Below, in pieces: positions 8,249 to 17,611 of a stretch of 64,000 bases of DNA (position 1 is the stretch's first letter; every line of letters starts with the position of its first letter). Location: NCBI GenBank assembly GCA_002367105.1, contig DFCS01000044.1:222831-286830 (forward strand), in the 5' to 3' direction. The position numbers were made by a program, and so were the translations under genes. The DNA is from Hungatella sp. UBA3048. Its GTDB lineage: Bacteria > Bacillota > Clostridia > Lachnospirales > Lachnospiraceae. Below the pieces are notes generated by a model that saw only the letters and a list, made by a program, of their open reading frames with translations, was not told where the DNA came from and did no database searches.

Positions 8249-8899
8249 ATGAGAAAATTAACAGAAGAAAAGCTTCAGGCGGAACAGGAGCGTCTGGAGA
8301 AAATGAAAGAGTTTGAACGTCAGTATGAGGAACATATCCTGGTCTGCGGTATCGATGAGGCTGGACGCGGCCCCCTGGCAGGGCCGGTGGTAGCCGGTGC
8401 GGTGATCCTGCCCAGGGTCTGCGATATTCTTTTTTTAAATGATTCAAAAAAGCTGTCAGAGAAACGGCGGGAAGCTCTATTTGAAGAGATCCAGGAAAAA
8501 GCCTCTGCTTTTGCAGTTGGAGTAGTCGGAGCAGACCGGATCGATGAAATAAATATCCTGCAGGCCACCTATGAAGCGATGAGGCTTGCCATAGGCAAAT
8601 TGGGAGCAGAACCGGAAGTCTTTTTAAATGATGCGGTTACGATCCCGGGAATTACCGCTTCCCAGGTGCCTATTGTCAAAGGCGATTCAAAGAGCGTGTC
8701 AATTGCCGCTGCAAGTATAATGGCAAAAGTGACCAGGGATCATATGATGGAGGAATATGACAAATTGTTTCCGGAATATGGTTTTGCAAAGCATAAGGGA
8801 TATGGAACGGCCGCTCATATTCATGCCTTAAAGGAATTTGGCCCTTGTCCCATTCACAGACGCAGCTTTATCAAGAATTTCGTGGGAGGTTGTCTTTGA
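8249..8899 (+). CDS. rnhB: Ribonuclease HII
   Basis: Degrades RNA in RNA/DNA hybrids and excises misincorporated ribonucleotides. 216 residues from the ATG at 8249, preceded by GGGAG (8234-8238). Catalytic acidic residues: D36 and E37 in CGIDEAGRGPLAGPV, plus Asp in the FLNDA segment; also DSKKL and the SIAAASIMAKVTRD motif characteristic of type 2 RNase H. The stop codon overlaps the start of yraN, so the two are translationally coupled. A longer reading from 8189 would run through a terminator hairpin and is rejected. Confidence 0.95.
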   Translation: MRKLTEEKLQAEQERLEKMKEFERQYEEHILVCGIDEAGRGPLAGPVVAGAVILPRVCDILFLNDSKKLSEKRREALFEEIQEKASAFAVGVVGADRIDEINILQATYEAMRLAIGKLGAEPEVFLNDAVTIPGITASQVPIVKGDSKSVSIAAASIMAKVTRDHMMEEYDKLFPEYGFAKHKGYGTAAHIHALKEFGPCPIHRRSFIKNFVGGCL

Positions 8900-9240
8900 A
8901 GAACAATCGGGAGATTGGAAGTGAGTTTGAAGATGCGGCTGCCGCATATCTGGAAAGTAAAGGATATGTGATATTAGAACGGAATTTTGGAGACCGTAAG
9001 GGTGAGATAGATATTATCGCAAAGGATGGAAAGGAACTCGTCTTTATTGAGGTAAAGTACCGGCGGAATCTGGTAAAAGGAGACCCGGCGGAAGCAGTCC
9101 ATGTTTCGAAGCAGAGGAAAATCAGGGATGCTGCCAAAAGATATTTGTACCGGTGCCATCTGGGAGAGGACATTCCCTGCCGGTTCGATGTGGTGGCAAT
9201 CCTGGGACAGGAAATCCGGCTGATTAAAGACGCATTTTAA
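8896..9240 (+). CDS. UPF0102/YraN family nuclease-fold protein
   Basis: A 114-residue small protein of the YraN family. It has the restriction-endonuclease-like core seen as GEIDIIAKD...LVFIEVKYR (acidic residues followed by E-x-K), but the cellular role of the family is not established. The likely start is TTG at 8896, which overlaps the rnhB stop (8897-8899); GGGAGG (8884-8889) is at ideal distance and the length then matches the family (~115). A longer reading from 8845 would overlap rnhB by 55 bases. Confidence 0.88.
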   Translation: MKNNREIGSEFEDAAAAYLESKGYVILERNFGDRKGEIDIIAKDGKELVFIEVKYRRNLVKGDPAEAVHVSKQRKIRDAAKRYLYRCHLGEDIPCRFDVVAILGQEIRLIKDAF

Positions 9241-9251
9241 ACAAAGGTGTG

Positions 9252-10121
9252 ATGGAAGATATGTGGAAGCGTAAAGCTAGTGTTACAGGAATGGATTATA
9301 AGACAGTGGAAAAGGTGCCTTATTTGTCCTTTCCTATTTTAGAAAGAACTGGGTTAGTGAAGCAAGGATTTTCAACGAAACTGGGAGGCGTCAGCCAGGG
9401 AAAGTATGCTACTATGAATTTTACATTTACCCGGGGAGATAATCGGTCCCATGTGATGGAAAACTACCGTAGGATGGGAAAGGCCCTGGGAGTTGATATG
9501 GAGCGGATGGTTTTGTCCTATCAGACCCATACCACCAATGTCCGGCTGGTAACGGAAGAGGATGCAGGGAAAGGTATCGTAAAGGAACGGGATTATGAAG
9601 ATGTGGATGGATTGATCACCAATGTTCCTGGAATTACCCTGGTTACCTTTTATGCTGATTGCGTACCCCTTTATTTTCTGGATCCAGTCCATCATGCCAT
9701 TGGGCTAAGCCATTCCGGCTGGAGGGGAACCGTGAAACGCATGGGGGAAGTTACGGTCAAAAAAATGGAGGAAGCCTTTGGAACGAAGGCAGAGGATGTG
9801 ATCGCCTGCATCGGCCCCAGCATCTGCAAGGAATGTTATGAGGTGGGAGGCGAAGTGGCCCGGGAGTTTATGAAAGGGTTTGATAAGAAGGATTGGTGCG
9901 ATATATTATCTGAAAAGAACGATGGAAAATATATGCTGGATCTTTGGCGGGCGAATGAAATTGTGATGCTGGAATCAGGGATAAAGCAGGAAAACATCCA
10001 GGTTACGGATATCTGCACCCATTGTAATTCAGATCTTTTATTTTCCCACCGGACGACCGGGAATGAGAGAGGGAATCTGGCGGCATTTTTAGGGATTGTT
10101 GAAAAAAGCAATGGTTCGTGA
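9252..10121 (+). CDS. pgeF: Purine nucleoside phosphorylase PgeF/YfiH (laccase-domain family)
   Basis: About 289 residues of the multi-copper polyphenol oxidoreductase (DUF152) family; members phosphorolyse adenosine and inosine and carry a zinc site (family knowledge). Landmarks: KQGFSTKLGG near the N-terminus, TFYADCVPLYF, GLSHSGWRGT, GPSICKECYEVG, and CTHCNSDLLFSHR with GNLAAFLGI at the end. The exact start is uncertain between GTG 9249, ATG 9252 and ATG 9261. It closes the ylxM-to-pgeF run and is convergent with prs across a bidirectional terminator. Confidence 0.88.
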   Translation: MEDMWKRKASVTGMDYKTVEKVPYLSFPILERTGLVKQGFSTKLGGVSQGKYATMNFTFTRGDNRSHVMENYRRMGKALGVDMERMVLSYQTHTTNVRLVTEEDAGKGIVKERDYEDVDGLITNVPGITLVTFYADCVPLYFLDPVHHAIGLSHSGWRGTVKRMGEVTVKKMEEAFGTKAEDVIACIGPSICKECYEVGGEVAREFMKGFDKKDWCDILSEKNDGKYMLDLWRANEIVMLESGIKQENIQVTDICTHCNSDLLFSHRTTGNERGNLAAFLGIVEKSNGS

Positions 10122-10151
10122 TACACTTAATCGTTCATAATTCATAAGTTC

Positions 10152-10193
10152 AAAAAAGTGAGATGCCGCAAAATAGCAGCATCTCACTTTTTT
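10152..10193. terminator. Bidirectional terminator between pgeF and prs
   Basis: Perfect 15-bp inverted repeat: AAAAAAGTGAGATGC (10152-10166) and GCATCTCACTTTTTT (10179-10193), 12-nt loop. The A-run and T-run serve both convergent genes. Confidence 0.9.
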
Positions 10194-10249
10194 GTTAAAA
10201 TCAAGAGGAACCTTATCCCCTTTTGCGTTTGTAAGGGCAGGGCATATTC

Positions 10250-11428
10250 TTATGCCCGATATTTTTTTAACAAATTCTGGATCTTCTCTGTAGATGAGAG
10301 TGCAGTACTTATGGGCACATCATGATTTAAAGAATTTACAATTGCCGCAATGTATTTACTGATGTCTGCTTCTACATACCATTCCCTTCCCATCAATTCC
10401 GTGGGACGGTAATTTAAATTTGTAGTAACGACACAGTCTATGTAGCCGCGACTGTAATATTCATCAAATTTAGCCAGTCCGTTGGTGAAGAGGCCAAAGG
10501 TACAGCAAACGATTACCTTATCTGCTTTCCGCTCTTTTAATTCCTTTGCCGTATCCAGCATGCTTTCCCCGGAGGAGATCATATCGTCTACGATTAACAC
10601 TGTCTTACCTTCTACGGAGGCACCTAAGAATTCATGGGCGACAATAGGGTTACGTCCATCGACCACTTTGGAGTAATCCCGTCTCTTATAGAACATACCC
10701 ATGTCTACGCTTAAATTGTTTGCAAGGTATACGGCACGGTCCATGGCACCCTCATCCGGACTGATTACCATTAAATGCTCTTTATCAATCTTTAAATCCG
10801 GACACTTCCTCAATACTGCCTTGACAAACTGGTAAGTGGGCATGAAATTGTCAAATCCATTTAACGGGATGGCATTTTGGACTCTGGGATCGTGGGCGTC
10901 AAAGGTAATGATGTTGCTGACTCCCATGTGAACCAGTTCTTCCAAAGCCATGGCGCAGTCTAAAGATTCCCTTTTGGTTCTCTTATGCTGGCGGCTCTCA
11001 TATAGAAATGGCATAATAACACATACCCTGTGGGCTGTTGCGCTGCAGGCGCCAATGATTCTCTTTAAATCCTGAAAATGATCATCAGGAGACATGTGGT
11101 TGGTATAACCATTGACGGTATAGGTTATGCTGTTATTGGTGACGTCTGCCATCACAAATGCGTCCGTGCCCCGGACAGATTCCCTGATAATACCCTTCGC
11201 TTCTCCGCTTCCAAAACGCGGGCATTCGCATTTGAGAAGATAGGAGTCCACATCATATCCGCGATAATGAAGATCAGCTTTTCGGCGTATAAGCTCCTGG
11301 ATATCATTTCTGCGGAAACCTACGATGTGGTCGTTTACTTTCCCGGCCAATTCCCGGCAGCTTTCCAGCGCTGCAATCTTTAAGGGAGCAACAGGTAGCT
11401 GGTCGTTAAATACATAATCATTTGCCAT
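10250..11428 (-). CDS. prs: Ribose-phosphate pyrophosphokinase, long clostridial form
   Basis: Makes PRPP from ribose-5-phosphate and ATP for nucleotide, His and Trp synthesis. 392 residues from the ATG at 11428, preceded on the minus strand by GGAGGA. The canonical bacterial enzyme is ~315 residues; this one has N-terminal and internal extensions, a form seen in Clostridia. Visible: the PRPP-binding loop VLIVDDMISSGESM, a divergent ITFDAHDPRVQNAIP in place of the usual flexible-loop/HxxQ region, and SPDEGAMDRAVYLAN. An in-frame start nine codons upstream (11455) overlaps the ribosome-binding site and is rejected. Confidence 0.9.
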   Translation of the reverse strand: MANDYVFNDQLPVAPLKIAALESCRELAGKVNDHIVGFRRNDIQELIRRKADLHYRGYDVDSYLLKCECPRFGSGEAKGIIRESVRGTDAFVMADVTNNSITYTVNGYTNHMSPDDHFQDLKRIIGACSATAHRVCVIMPFLYESRQHKRTKRESLDCAMALEELVHMGVSNIITFDAHDPRVQNAIPLNGFDNFMPTYQFVKAVLRKCPDLKIDKEHLMVISPDEGAMDRAVYLANNLSVDMGMFYKRRDYSKVVDGRNPIVAHEFLGASVEGKTVLIVDDMISSGESMLDTAKELKERKADKVIVCCTFGLFTNGLAKFDEYYSRGYIDCVVTTNLNYRPTELMGREWYVEADISKYIAAIVNSLNHDVPISTALSSTEKIQNLLKKYRA

Positions 11429-11568
11429 GACAAAGATTCCTCCATAATAAATCAACAGCCAGTCGTAAGACTGCCTGCTTTTAATCTTACACCCTTTTAT
11501 ACCATTGAATGACAGAATGCGTCAATAGCTTCGGTCGTATTTCCAGGAAAAAAACAAAAAAGGCTTCC

Positions 11569-11597
11569 TTTACAAAGAGTGACAATCTTGTTATGAT
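11569..11597 (+). promoter_or_regulatory. Promoter for the radical-SAM/der operon
   Basis: TTTACA (11569-11574), exactly 17-nt spacer, TATGAT (11592-11597). Transcription would start near 11604, so the leader is about 78 nt and consists almost wholly of the hairpin element at 11619-11656. Confidence 0.75.
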
Positions 11598-11618
11598 ATA
11601 TGAGACAGCTACAGAAGC

Positions 11619-11656
11619 ACCCTTCGGGTATGCCTTTATGCCCAAAGAGCATGGGC
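11619..11656 (+). other. Structured leader element A
   Basis: Two small hairpins fill the 5' leader: ACCCTTCGGGT (11619-11629) and GCCCA/TGGGC (11640-11644 with 11652-11656). The stretch CCTTCGGGTA...CCTTTA..CCC is repeated, with the same hairpin order, upstream of proA (40131-40164). The function is unknown; it could be a cis-acting RNA or a small dispersed repeat. Confidence 0.35.
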
Positions 11657-11681
11657 TGGTAAGAGGAAAGGTAAAATTAAG

Positions 11682-13055
11682 ATGAGCAAAAGAGGACATA
11701 TCATAAAAGAAGTTGATTCCGGCTCCATAGCAGATCAGCTGGAACTGGAGCCAGGGGATACGGTCCTGTCCATAGATGGTCATGAACTGGAAGACATTTT
11801 TGATTATGAGTATTACATTAACAGCGAGTCCATTCTCATGACCGTGAAAAAGAAAGACGGGGAAGAATGGGAGCTGGAAATAGAAAACCAATACGAGGAT
11901 CTGGGGATTACTTTTGAAAACGGACTCATGAGTGAATACAGATCCTGCCGGAATAAATGCATTTTCTGCTTTATAGACCAGATGCCCCCTGGAATGAGAG
12001 AGACCCTGTATTTTAAGGATGACGATTCCAGGCTTTCCTTTTTACAGGGAAACTACGTGACACTGACTAACATGAGCGATCATGACATTGACCGTATCAT
12101 AAAGTTTAAACTGGCACCGATCAACATTTCCGTTCACACCACCAATCCCGCTTTAAGGTGTGAGATGCTTCACAACCGGTTTGCAGGCCAAGCCCTTAAT
12201 AAAATCAGAAGGCTGTATGAGGCAGGGATCCCCATGAACGGTCAGATTGTGCTGTGCAAGGGCGTTAATGACGGAAAGGAGCTGGAGAGGACCATAGAAG
12301 ATTTATCAGAATACCTTCCGTATATGGAGAGTGTATCCGCAGTCCCTGTTGGAATGTCAAAATACCGGGATGGCCTGTATCCGTTACAGCCCTTTACGGC
12401 AGAGGATGCAAAAGAGATCGTGGAGATCATCGGACGATGGCAGAAAAAGCTTTTTAAAACCCATGGAACCCATTTCATTCATGCCAGTGACGAGCTTTAT
12501 ATCCTGGCGGGGCTGCCTTTTCCGGAAGAGAGCTGTTATGACGGATATATTCAGCTGGAAAACGGCGTAGGCATGCTGCGGCTTTTGGATGAGGAGATTA
12601 AGGCCGCTCTGGAAATCATGGAAGATGACCATCAGTCTGAAGAGATCTCAATCGCAACAGGCAGGCTTGCCGCCCCTTATATTAAAAGACATGCAAAACT
12701 GGTACAGGAAAGATTTCCCGGACGGGTCATTCACGTTTATCCTATTACCAATGTCTTTTTTGGGGAGCAAATCACAGTGGCAGGTTTAATCACAGGCCAG
12801 GATTTAATCGGACAGCTTAAGGGACAGGCGTTGGGCAGACGGTTATTGCTTCCTGAATGCATGTTCCGAAGCGGAGAAGAGGTATTTCTTGATGACCTGA
12901 CCCGTCAGGATGTACAAAATGCTTTACAAGTACAGGTAGATATTGTAAAATCAAGCGGTCAGGATTTTGTACAGGCAGTTCTTATGCCGGTAGAAGAGAG
13001 TGAAGCTTCTTATGAAGGGTATGAATTAAACAACCTTGCGGGAATACCCTTATAA
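11682..13055 (+). CDS. PDZ-domain radical SAM protein, DUF512 family
   Basis: 457 residues. An N-terminal PDZ-like domain (~1-75, with LEPGDTVLSIDGHELED) is followed by a radical-SAM cluster motif C89-x3-C93-x2-C96 in CRNKCIFCFIDQMPPGMRE, then the C-terminal DUF512 region (GVGMLRLLDEEI..., VAGLITGQDL). This family is widespread in Firmicutes and Cyanobacteria, and I know of no established substrate. It is 34 bp upstream of der and preceded by its own promoter and a structured leader; the operon with der, plsY and gpsA suggests a housekeeping role. The start at 11682 follows AGAGGAAAGG. Confidence 0.88.
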   Translation: MSKRGHIIKEVDSGSIADQLELEPGDTVLSIDGHELEDIFDYEYYINSESILMTVKKKDGEEWELEIENQYEDLGITFENGLMSEYRSCRNKCIFCFIDQMPPGMRETLYFKDDDSRLSFLQGNYVTLTNMSDHDIDRIIKFKLAPINISVHTTNPALRCEMLHNRFAGQALNKIRRLYEAGIPMNGQIVLCKGVNDGKELERTIEDLSEYLPYMESVSAVPVGMSKYRDGLYPLQPFTAEDAKEIVEIIGRWQKKLFKTHGTHFIHASDELYILAGLPFPEESCYDGYIQLENGVGMLRLLDEEIKAALEIMEDDHQSEEISIATGRLAAPYIKRHAKLVQERFPGRVIHVYPITNVFFGEQITVAGLITGQDLIGQLKGQALGRRLLLPECMFRSGEEVFLDDLTRQDVQNALQVQVDIVKSSGQDFVQAVLMPVEESEASYEGYELNNLAGIPL

Positions 13056-13089
13056 CCGGAACATTCGACAAGAAGAAAGGAAATAACAT

Positions 13090-14415
13090 ATGAGTAAACC
13101 AGTAGTTGCCATCGTAGGCCGCCCCAATGTGGGAAAGTCTACGTTGTTTAATGTTTTAGCCGGTGAGACCATTTCTATTGTAAAGGACACACCAGGCGTT
13201 ACCAGGGACCGGATCTATGCTGACTGTACCTGGCTGGATATGAATTTTACCCTGATTGATACAGGGGGTATTGAGCCGGACAGCAGCGACATCATCCTGT
13301 CCCAGATGAGGGAGCAGGCGGAGATCGCCATTGCCACCGCAGATGTTATCATCTTTATCGTGGATGTCCGTCAGGGACTTGTGGACTCTGATTCCAAGGT
13401 CGCTGACATGCTTCGGAAATCCAAAAAACCCATCGTCCTTGCTGTCAATAAGGTGGACAGCTTCCAGAAGTTCGGGAATGATGTATACGAGTTCTATAAC
13501 TTGGGAATCGGGGATCCGGTCCCTGTTTCTGCTGCTTCCAGACTGGGCCTTGGAGAGCTTCTTGATGAGGTGGCAAAGCATTTTGGCGCCTTTGATACAG
13601 AGGAAGAGGAGGATGACAGGCCAAGAATTGCAATTGTAGGAAAGCCAAACGTCGGCAAATCTTCTATTATAAATCAGCTCCTGGGAGAAAACCGGGTCAT
13701 TGTTTCCAATATTGCAGGTACTACCAGGGATGCGGTGGATACGGAGATCGTTCATAATGACACGGAATATGTGTTCATTGATACGGCAGGTCTGAGACGG
13801 AAGAGTAAGATCAAAGAGGAACTGGAGCGCTACAGCATCATCCGTACCGTTACGGCAGTTGAACGGGCCGATGTGGTGGTAGTGGTCATTGACGCGGAAG
13901 AAGGCGTAACCGAACAGGATGCAAAAATTGCGGGTATTGCCCATGAGCGCGGAAAGGGAATTGTTGTTGCTGTCAACAAATGGGATGCCATTGAAAAGAA
14001 CGATAAGACCATCTATGAATATACAAACAAAATCAAGAATACTTTGTCCTTTATGCCTTATGCAGAATACTTATTTATCTCTGCAAAAACCGGCCAAAGG
14101 ATGAATAAGCTGTTCGAGGTGATCGATATGGTTCGGGAGAACCAGACTCTTCGGGTAGCTACCGGAGTTTTAAATGAAATCATGTCAGAAGCCGTGGCGC
14201 TTCAGCAGCCCCCGTCCGATAAGGGCAAACGGTTAAGACTCTATTATATCACCCAGGTTGCTGTAAAGCCTCCGACTTTTGTAATCTTTGTAAACGATAA
14301 GGAATTGACTCACTTTTCCTATACCAGGTATTTAGAGAATAAGATCCGGGAAGCATTCGGTTTTAAAGGAACCTCTCTTAAGTTTATATACAGAGAAAGA
14401 AGCGGAAAGGAATAA
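13090..14415 (+). CDS. der: Ribosome biogenesis GTPase Der (EngA)
   Basis: Essential double-GTPase for 50S maturation. 441 residues with two G domains: G1 GRPNVGKST at residues 10-18 and GKPNVGKSS near 183, each followed by DTGG or DTAG and by NKVD or NKWD, and a C-terminal KH-like domain ([21 protein letters not shown]). The start at 13090 follows GAAAGGAAATAAC. It ends 4 bp before plsY. Confidence 0.98.
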   Translation: MSKPVVAIVGRPNVGKSTLFNVLAGETISIVKDTPGVTRDRIYADCTWLDMNFTLIDTGGIEPDSSDIILSQMREQAEIAIATADVIIFIVDVRQGLVDSDSKVADMLRKSKKPIVLAVNKVDSFQKFGNDVYEFYNLGIGDPVPVSAASRLGLGELLDEVAKHFGAFDTEEEEDDRPRIAIVGKPNVGKSSIINQLLGENRVIVSNIAGTTRDAVDTEIVHNDTEYVFIDTAGLRRKSKIKEELERYSIIRTVTAVERADVVVVVIDAEEGVTEQDAKIAGIAHERGKGIVVAVNKWDAIEKNDKTIYEYTNKIKNTLSFMPYAEYLFISAKTGQRMNKLFEVIDMVRENQTLRVATGVLNEIMSEAVALQQPPSDKGKRLRLYYITQVAVKPPTFVIFVNDKELTHFSYTRYLENKIREAFGFKGTSLKFIYRERSGKE

Positions 14416-14419
14416 TCGT

Positions 14420-15061
14420 ATGGAGCGAATCATCTGTCTTATTGCAGGTTATTTATTCGGACTCATACAGTCCGGTTATTTTTACGGAAAGGCTCATAAA
14501 ATTGACATCCGCAATCACGGAAGCGGTAATTCCGGCACGACCAACGCCCTAAGGGTTATGGGGCCAAAGGCCGGAGCAGTGGTCTTTTTAGGCGATTTCT
14601 TAAAGTCATTGCTGCCTTGCTTAATGATCCGTGTCCTGTTCCGGTCCCAGCCGGAGATGGTTTATCTTCTGATATTGTATACTGGTTTTGGTGTAATCCT
14701 GGGCCATAATTACCCGTTCTATCTTAATTTCAAAGGCGGCAAGGGCATTGCTGCCACAGCCGGGCTGATTGTGGCTACTGATTTAAGAATGATGCTTTTA
14801 TGCCTGGTGGCATTTGTTTTGATCGTTGCTGTTACAAGATATGTTTCTCTTGGTTCTCTGGTAGTTGCAACAATTTTTCTAATATGGCTGTTCCTTTTTG
14901 GAATGATGGGCGCGTATGGTCTTGATCAAAGATTATTGCCCGAATTCTACATAGTGACAGCACTGATAAGCGGTCAGGCATTCTGGCGCCACCGGGCAAA
15001 TATTGGACGCCTTGTCCGCGGCAGGGAGAATAAAATTTCCTTTGGATCAGGAAAAAAATAA
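14420..15061 (+). CDS. plsY: Acyl-phosphate:glycerol-3-phosphate acyltransferase PlsY
   Basis: First acylation step of phospholipid synthesis, using acyl-phosphate from PlsX; integral membrane. 213 residues with about five to seven hydrophobic segments and the conserved loops GSGNSGTTNALRVMG (~35-49), LGHNYPFYLNFKGGKGIA (~98-115) and a C-terminal WRHRANIGRLVRGRE segment. It begins 4 bp after der and is followed after 15 bp by gpsA, which makes the sn-glycerol-3-phosphate substrate; the coupling fits. Confidence 0.95.
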   Translation: MERIICLIAGYLFGLIQSGYFYGKAHKIDIRNHGSGNSGTTNALRVMGPKAGAVVFLGDFLKSLLPCLMIRVLFRSQPEMVYLLILYTGFGVILGHNYPFYLNFKGGKGIAATAGLIVATDLRMMLLCLVAFVLIVAVTRYVSLGSLVVATIFLIWLFLFGMMGAYGLDQRLLPEFYIVTALISGQAFWRHRANIGRLVRGRENKISFGSGKK

Positions 15062-15076
15062 CATGAGGTGAAGAAA

Positions 15077-16084
15077 ATGGCTAAAATCGGAGTGATCGGA
15101 TCTGGGAGCTGGGGAATAGCGCTTGCAGCTCTTCTATATAATAATGGGCATGAGGTGACTGTCTGGTCTGCACTTCCCGAGGAAATTTCGGAGATGAGAT
15201 CGACCCACAGGCATCATACCCTGCCGGATCTGGTGCTGACTGAGGATATGATTTTTACGGAAGACTTAGAAGAAGCCATGACAGGGAGGGATCTTCTTGT
15301 GACGGCAGTTCCTTCCGTTTATGTCCGTTCAACGGCAAGAAAGATGAATTCATTTTGCAGATATGGCCAGGTAGTGGTCAACGTTGCAAAAGGAATTGAA
15401 GAATCCTCTCTTATGACCCTCTCTGAAATTTTGGAAGAAGAGCTTCCCATGGCAGATGTGGCAGTCCTTTCCGGACCCAGCCATGCGGAAGAGGTGAGTA
15501 AAAACCTCCCCACCACCTGCGTGGCAGGTGCCCGTACCAGAAAGACAGCGGAATACATTCAGGGAATTTTTATGAGTGAGGTTTTCCGGGTTTACACAAG
15601 TCCTGACATCCTGGGAATCGAGCTTGGAGGCTCTATAAAAAATGTCATCGCCCTTGCTGCCGGTATTGCAGATGGACTTGGCTATGGGGATAACACAAAA
15701 GCAGCTCTGATCACTAGGGGCATTGCAGAAATATCAAGGCTTGGCACGGAAATGGGCGGTAAATTTCAGACCTTTTACGGCTTATCCGGAATTGGAGATC
15801 TGATCGTAACCTGTGCAAGTATGCACAGCCGGAACCGGAGAGCCGGAATCCTGATCGGCCAGGGAAAGACCATGGACGAAGCCACAAAAGAAGTGAAGAT
15901 GGTGGTAGAGGGCATTTATTCTGCCAAAGCAGCTCTTGCTCTGTCGGATAAATACGGCGTTTCCATGCCGATTGTGGAGCAGGTAAATGCAGTTCTATTT
16001 CATAATAAACCAGCCTCTGAAGCTGTCAAGGATTTAATGCTTAGGGATAAGACCATTGAAAGTTCCGATCTGCCCTGGGATTAA
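15077..16084 (+). CDS. gpsA: Glycerol-3-phosphate dehydrogenase [NAD(P)+]
   Basis: Reduces dihydroxyacetone phosphate to sn-glycerol-3-phosphate for lipid synthesis. 335 residues from the ATG at 15077; the GAGGTG at 15065-15070 is the ribosome-binding site, so the in-frame GTG at 15068 is not the start. Nucleotide-binding GSGSWGIALA lies at the N-terminus; SGPSHAEEV, LGGSIKNVIALAAGIADGLG with the catalytic Lys, and GLSGIGDLIVTC follow. Last gene of the der operon. Confidence 0.96.
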   Translation: MAKIGVIGSGSWGIALAALLYNNGHEVTVWSALPEEISEMRSTHRHHTLPDLVLTEDMIFTEDLEEAMTGRDLLVTAVPSVYVRSTARKMNSFCRYGQVVVNVAKGIEESSLMTLSEILEEELPMADVAVLSGPSHAEEVSKNLPTTCVAGARTRKTAEYIQGIFMSEVFRVYTSPDILGIELGGSIKNVIALAAGIADGLGYGDNTKAALITRGIAEISRLGTEMGGKFQTFYGLSGIGDLIVTCASMHSRNRRAGILIGQGKTMDEATKEVKMVVEGIYSAKAALALSDKYGVSMPIVEQVNAVLFHNKPASEAVKDLMLRDKTIESSDLPWD

Positions 16085-16113
16085 TGATTTTTTAATATTT
16101 AAATTAAAATCAG

Positions 16114-16142
16114 TTGACTTTTTTTAAAAGCCATTTTATTAT
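16114..16142 (+). promoter_or_regulatory. Promoter of the liv transporter
   Basis: TTGACT (16114-16119), 17-nt spacer, TATTAT (16137-16142). It leaves an approximately 145-nt leader before livJ, in which I see no clear riboswitch or T-box. Confidence 0.7.
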
Positions 16143-16293
16143 AAAGACTATGTATACGTCAACGAAGTTCAATCAGCCTCTGGCTCATCGAACAGAAGAT
16201 TTGCTGGATTCCGGTATGCATCGCCTGCCTTTATCAAGTAAATATTACCAACGGAAACGTATATATAAAACGTTATATGAGGAGGAATGGATT

Positions 16294-17514
16294 ATGAAAA
16301 AATCTATGAAGAAGTTACTGAGCCTTGTCATGGCAGTTGCTTTGGCAGCATCTTTAACTGCCTGCGGAAGCGGCAAGGCTTCAGAAACCACTGCCGCCGG
16401 GGAAAAAGCGGCATCAGGAGAGTCCACAGAAGCAGCAAAGGCTTCTGGAGAAGGTTCCTTTAAAATCGGTGGTATCGGGCCGATCACTGGAAGCACAGCG
16501 ATTTACGGACAGGCTGTAATGCGCGGTGCGGAATTAGCCATTGACGAGATCAACGCTAACGGCGGAATCAATGGGACTCAGATTGAGTACAGCTTCCAGG
16601 ATGATGAAAACGATACGGAAAAAGCAGTAAATGCGTACAATACCTTAAAGGATTGGGGTATGCAGATGTTAGTTGGTACTGTTACCTCCGCTCCCTGTAT
16701 CGCAGTAGGTGCGGAATCCAGTAACGATAACATTTTCCAGCTCACTCCTTCCGGTTCAGCCGTAGACTGCGCTAAATTTGACAACCAGTTCCGTGTATGC
16801 TTCTCTGATCCAAACCAGGGAGCAGCTTCCGCACAGTACATTGGTGAGAACAAACTGGCTACCAAGGTTGCTGTTATTTATGACAGCTCCGATGTTTATT
16901 CATCCGGTATCCATGATAAATTCCTCTCTGAAGCAGCAAACCAGGGAATTGAAATTGTGTCTGATGAGGCATTTACCGCAGACAACAATACCAACTTCTC
17001 CGTACAGCTTCAGAAGGCACAGGATTCAGGCGCTGAGCTTGTATTCCTTCCGATTTACTATTCCCAGGCTGCCTTAATCCTTGCACAGGCAAAGCAGATG
17101 GGATACGAGCCACAGTTCTTTGGCTGTGACGGACTTGACGGACTTTTAACTGTAGAAAATTTTGATACTTCCTTAGCTGAAAACGTAATGCTTCTGACAC
17201 CATTTGCTGCTGATGCAAAGGATGAACTGACCCAGAAGTTTGTTACCACATTCAAAGAGAAGTATGGCGAAATACCAAACCAGTTTGCTGCCGATGGTTA
17301 CGATGCGGTTTACGCCATCAAGGCTGCTGCTGAAAAGGCTGCAATAACAGCAGACATGGATGCTTCTGCAATCTGCGATGCGTTAAAGACATCTATGACA
17401 GAAGTTTCTGTAAACGGCTTAACAGGCGAGAACATGAAGTGGTCCAAAGACGGAGAACCGGATAAGGCACCAAAAGCAGTTAAGATCGTAAATGGTGTTT
17501 ATACGGCGATGTAA
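16294..17514 (+). CDS. livJ: Branched-chain amino acid ABC transporter, substrate-binding lipoprotein
   Basis: 406 residues from the ATG at 16294 (AGGAGG upstream). The signal peptide and lipobox LTAC with C26 anchor it to the outer face of the membrane; a Ser/Ala/Glu-rich linker follows (~27-55), then the periplasmic-binding type-1 fold beginning FKIGGIGPITGSTAIYGQ with GAELAIDEINANGG. It probably binds Leu/Ile/Val or related amino acids; the exact specificity cannot be read from sequence. It is separated from the permeases by a strong terminator, which would give an excess of binding protein over membrane components. Confidence 0.9.
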   Translation: MKKSMKKLLSLVMAVALAASLTACGSGKASETTAAGEKAASGESTEAAKASGEGSFKIGGIGPITGSTAIYGQAVMRGAELAIDEINANGGINGTQIEYSFQDDENDTEKAVNAYNTLKDWGMQMLVGTVTSAPCIAVGAESSNDNIFQLTPSGSAVDCAKFDNQFRVCFSDPNQGAASAQYIGENKLATKVAVIYDSSDVYSSGIHDKFLSEAANQGIEIVSDEAFTADNNTNFSVQLQKAQDSGAELVFLPIYYSQAALILAQAKQMGYEPQFFGCDGLDGLLTVENFDTSLAENVMLLTPFAADAKDELTQKFVTTFKEKYGEIPNQFAADGYDAVYAIKAAAEKAAITADMDASAICDALKTSMTEVSVNGLTGENMKWSKDGEPDKAPKAVKIVNGVYTAM

Positions 17515-17549
17515 TTACTGAATTTCATTCATTTGGTAAATGACCCAAT

Positions 17550-17582
17550 AGAGGGTCGTCCAGAGGACGACCCTCTTCTTTT
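17550..17582 (+). terminator. Intra-operon terminator between livJ and livH
   Basis: Perfect 12-bp stem AGAGGGTCGTCC (17550-17561) / GGACGACCCTCT (17565-17576), AGA loop, then TCTTTT. No separate promoter is obvious before livH, so partial read-through is likely. Confidence 0.88.
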
Positions 17583-17611
17583 AAAATAAACAACGAATGA
17601 GGTGCGATGGT

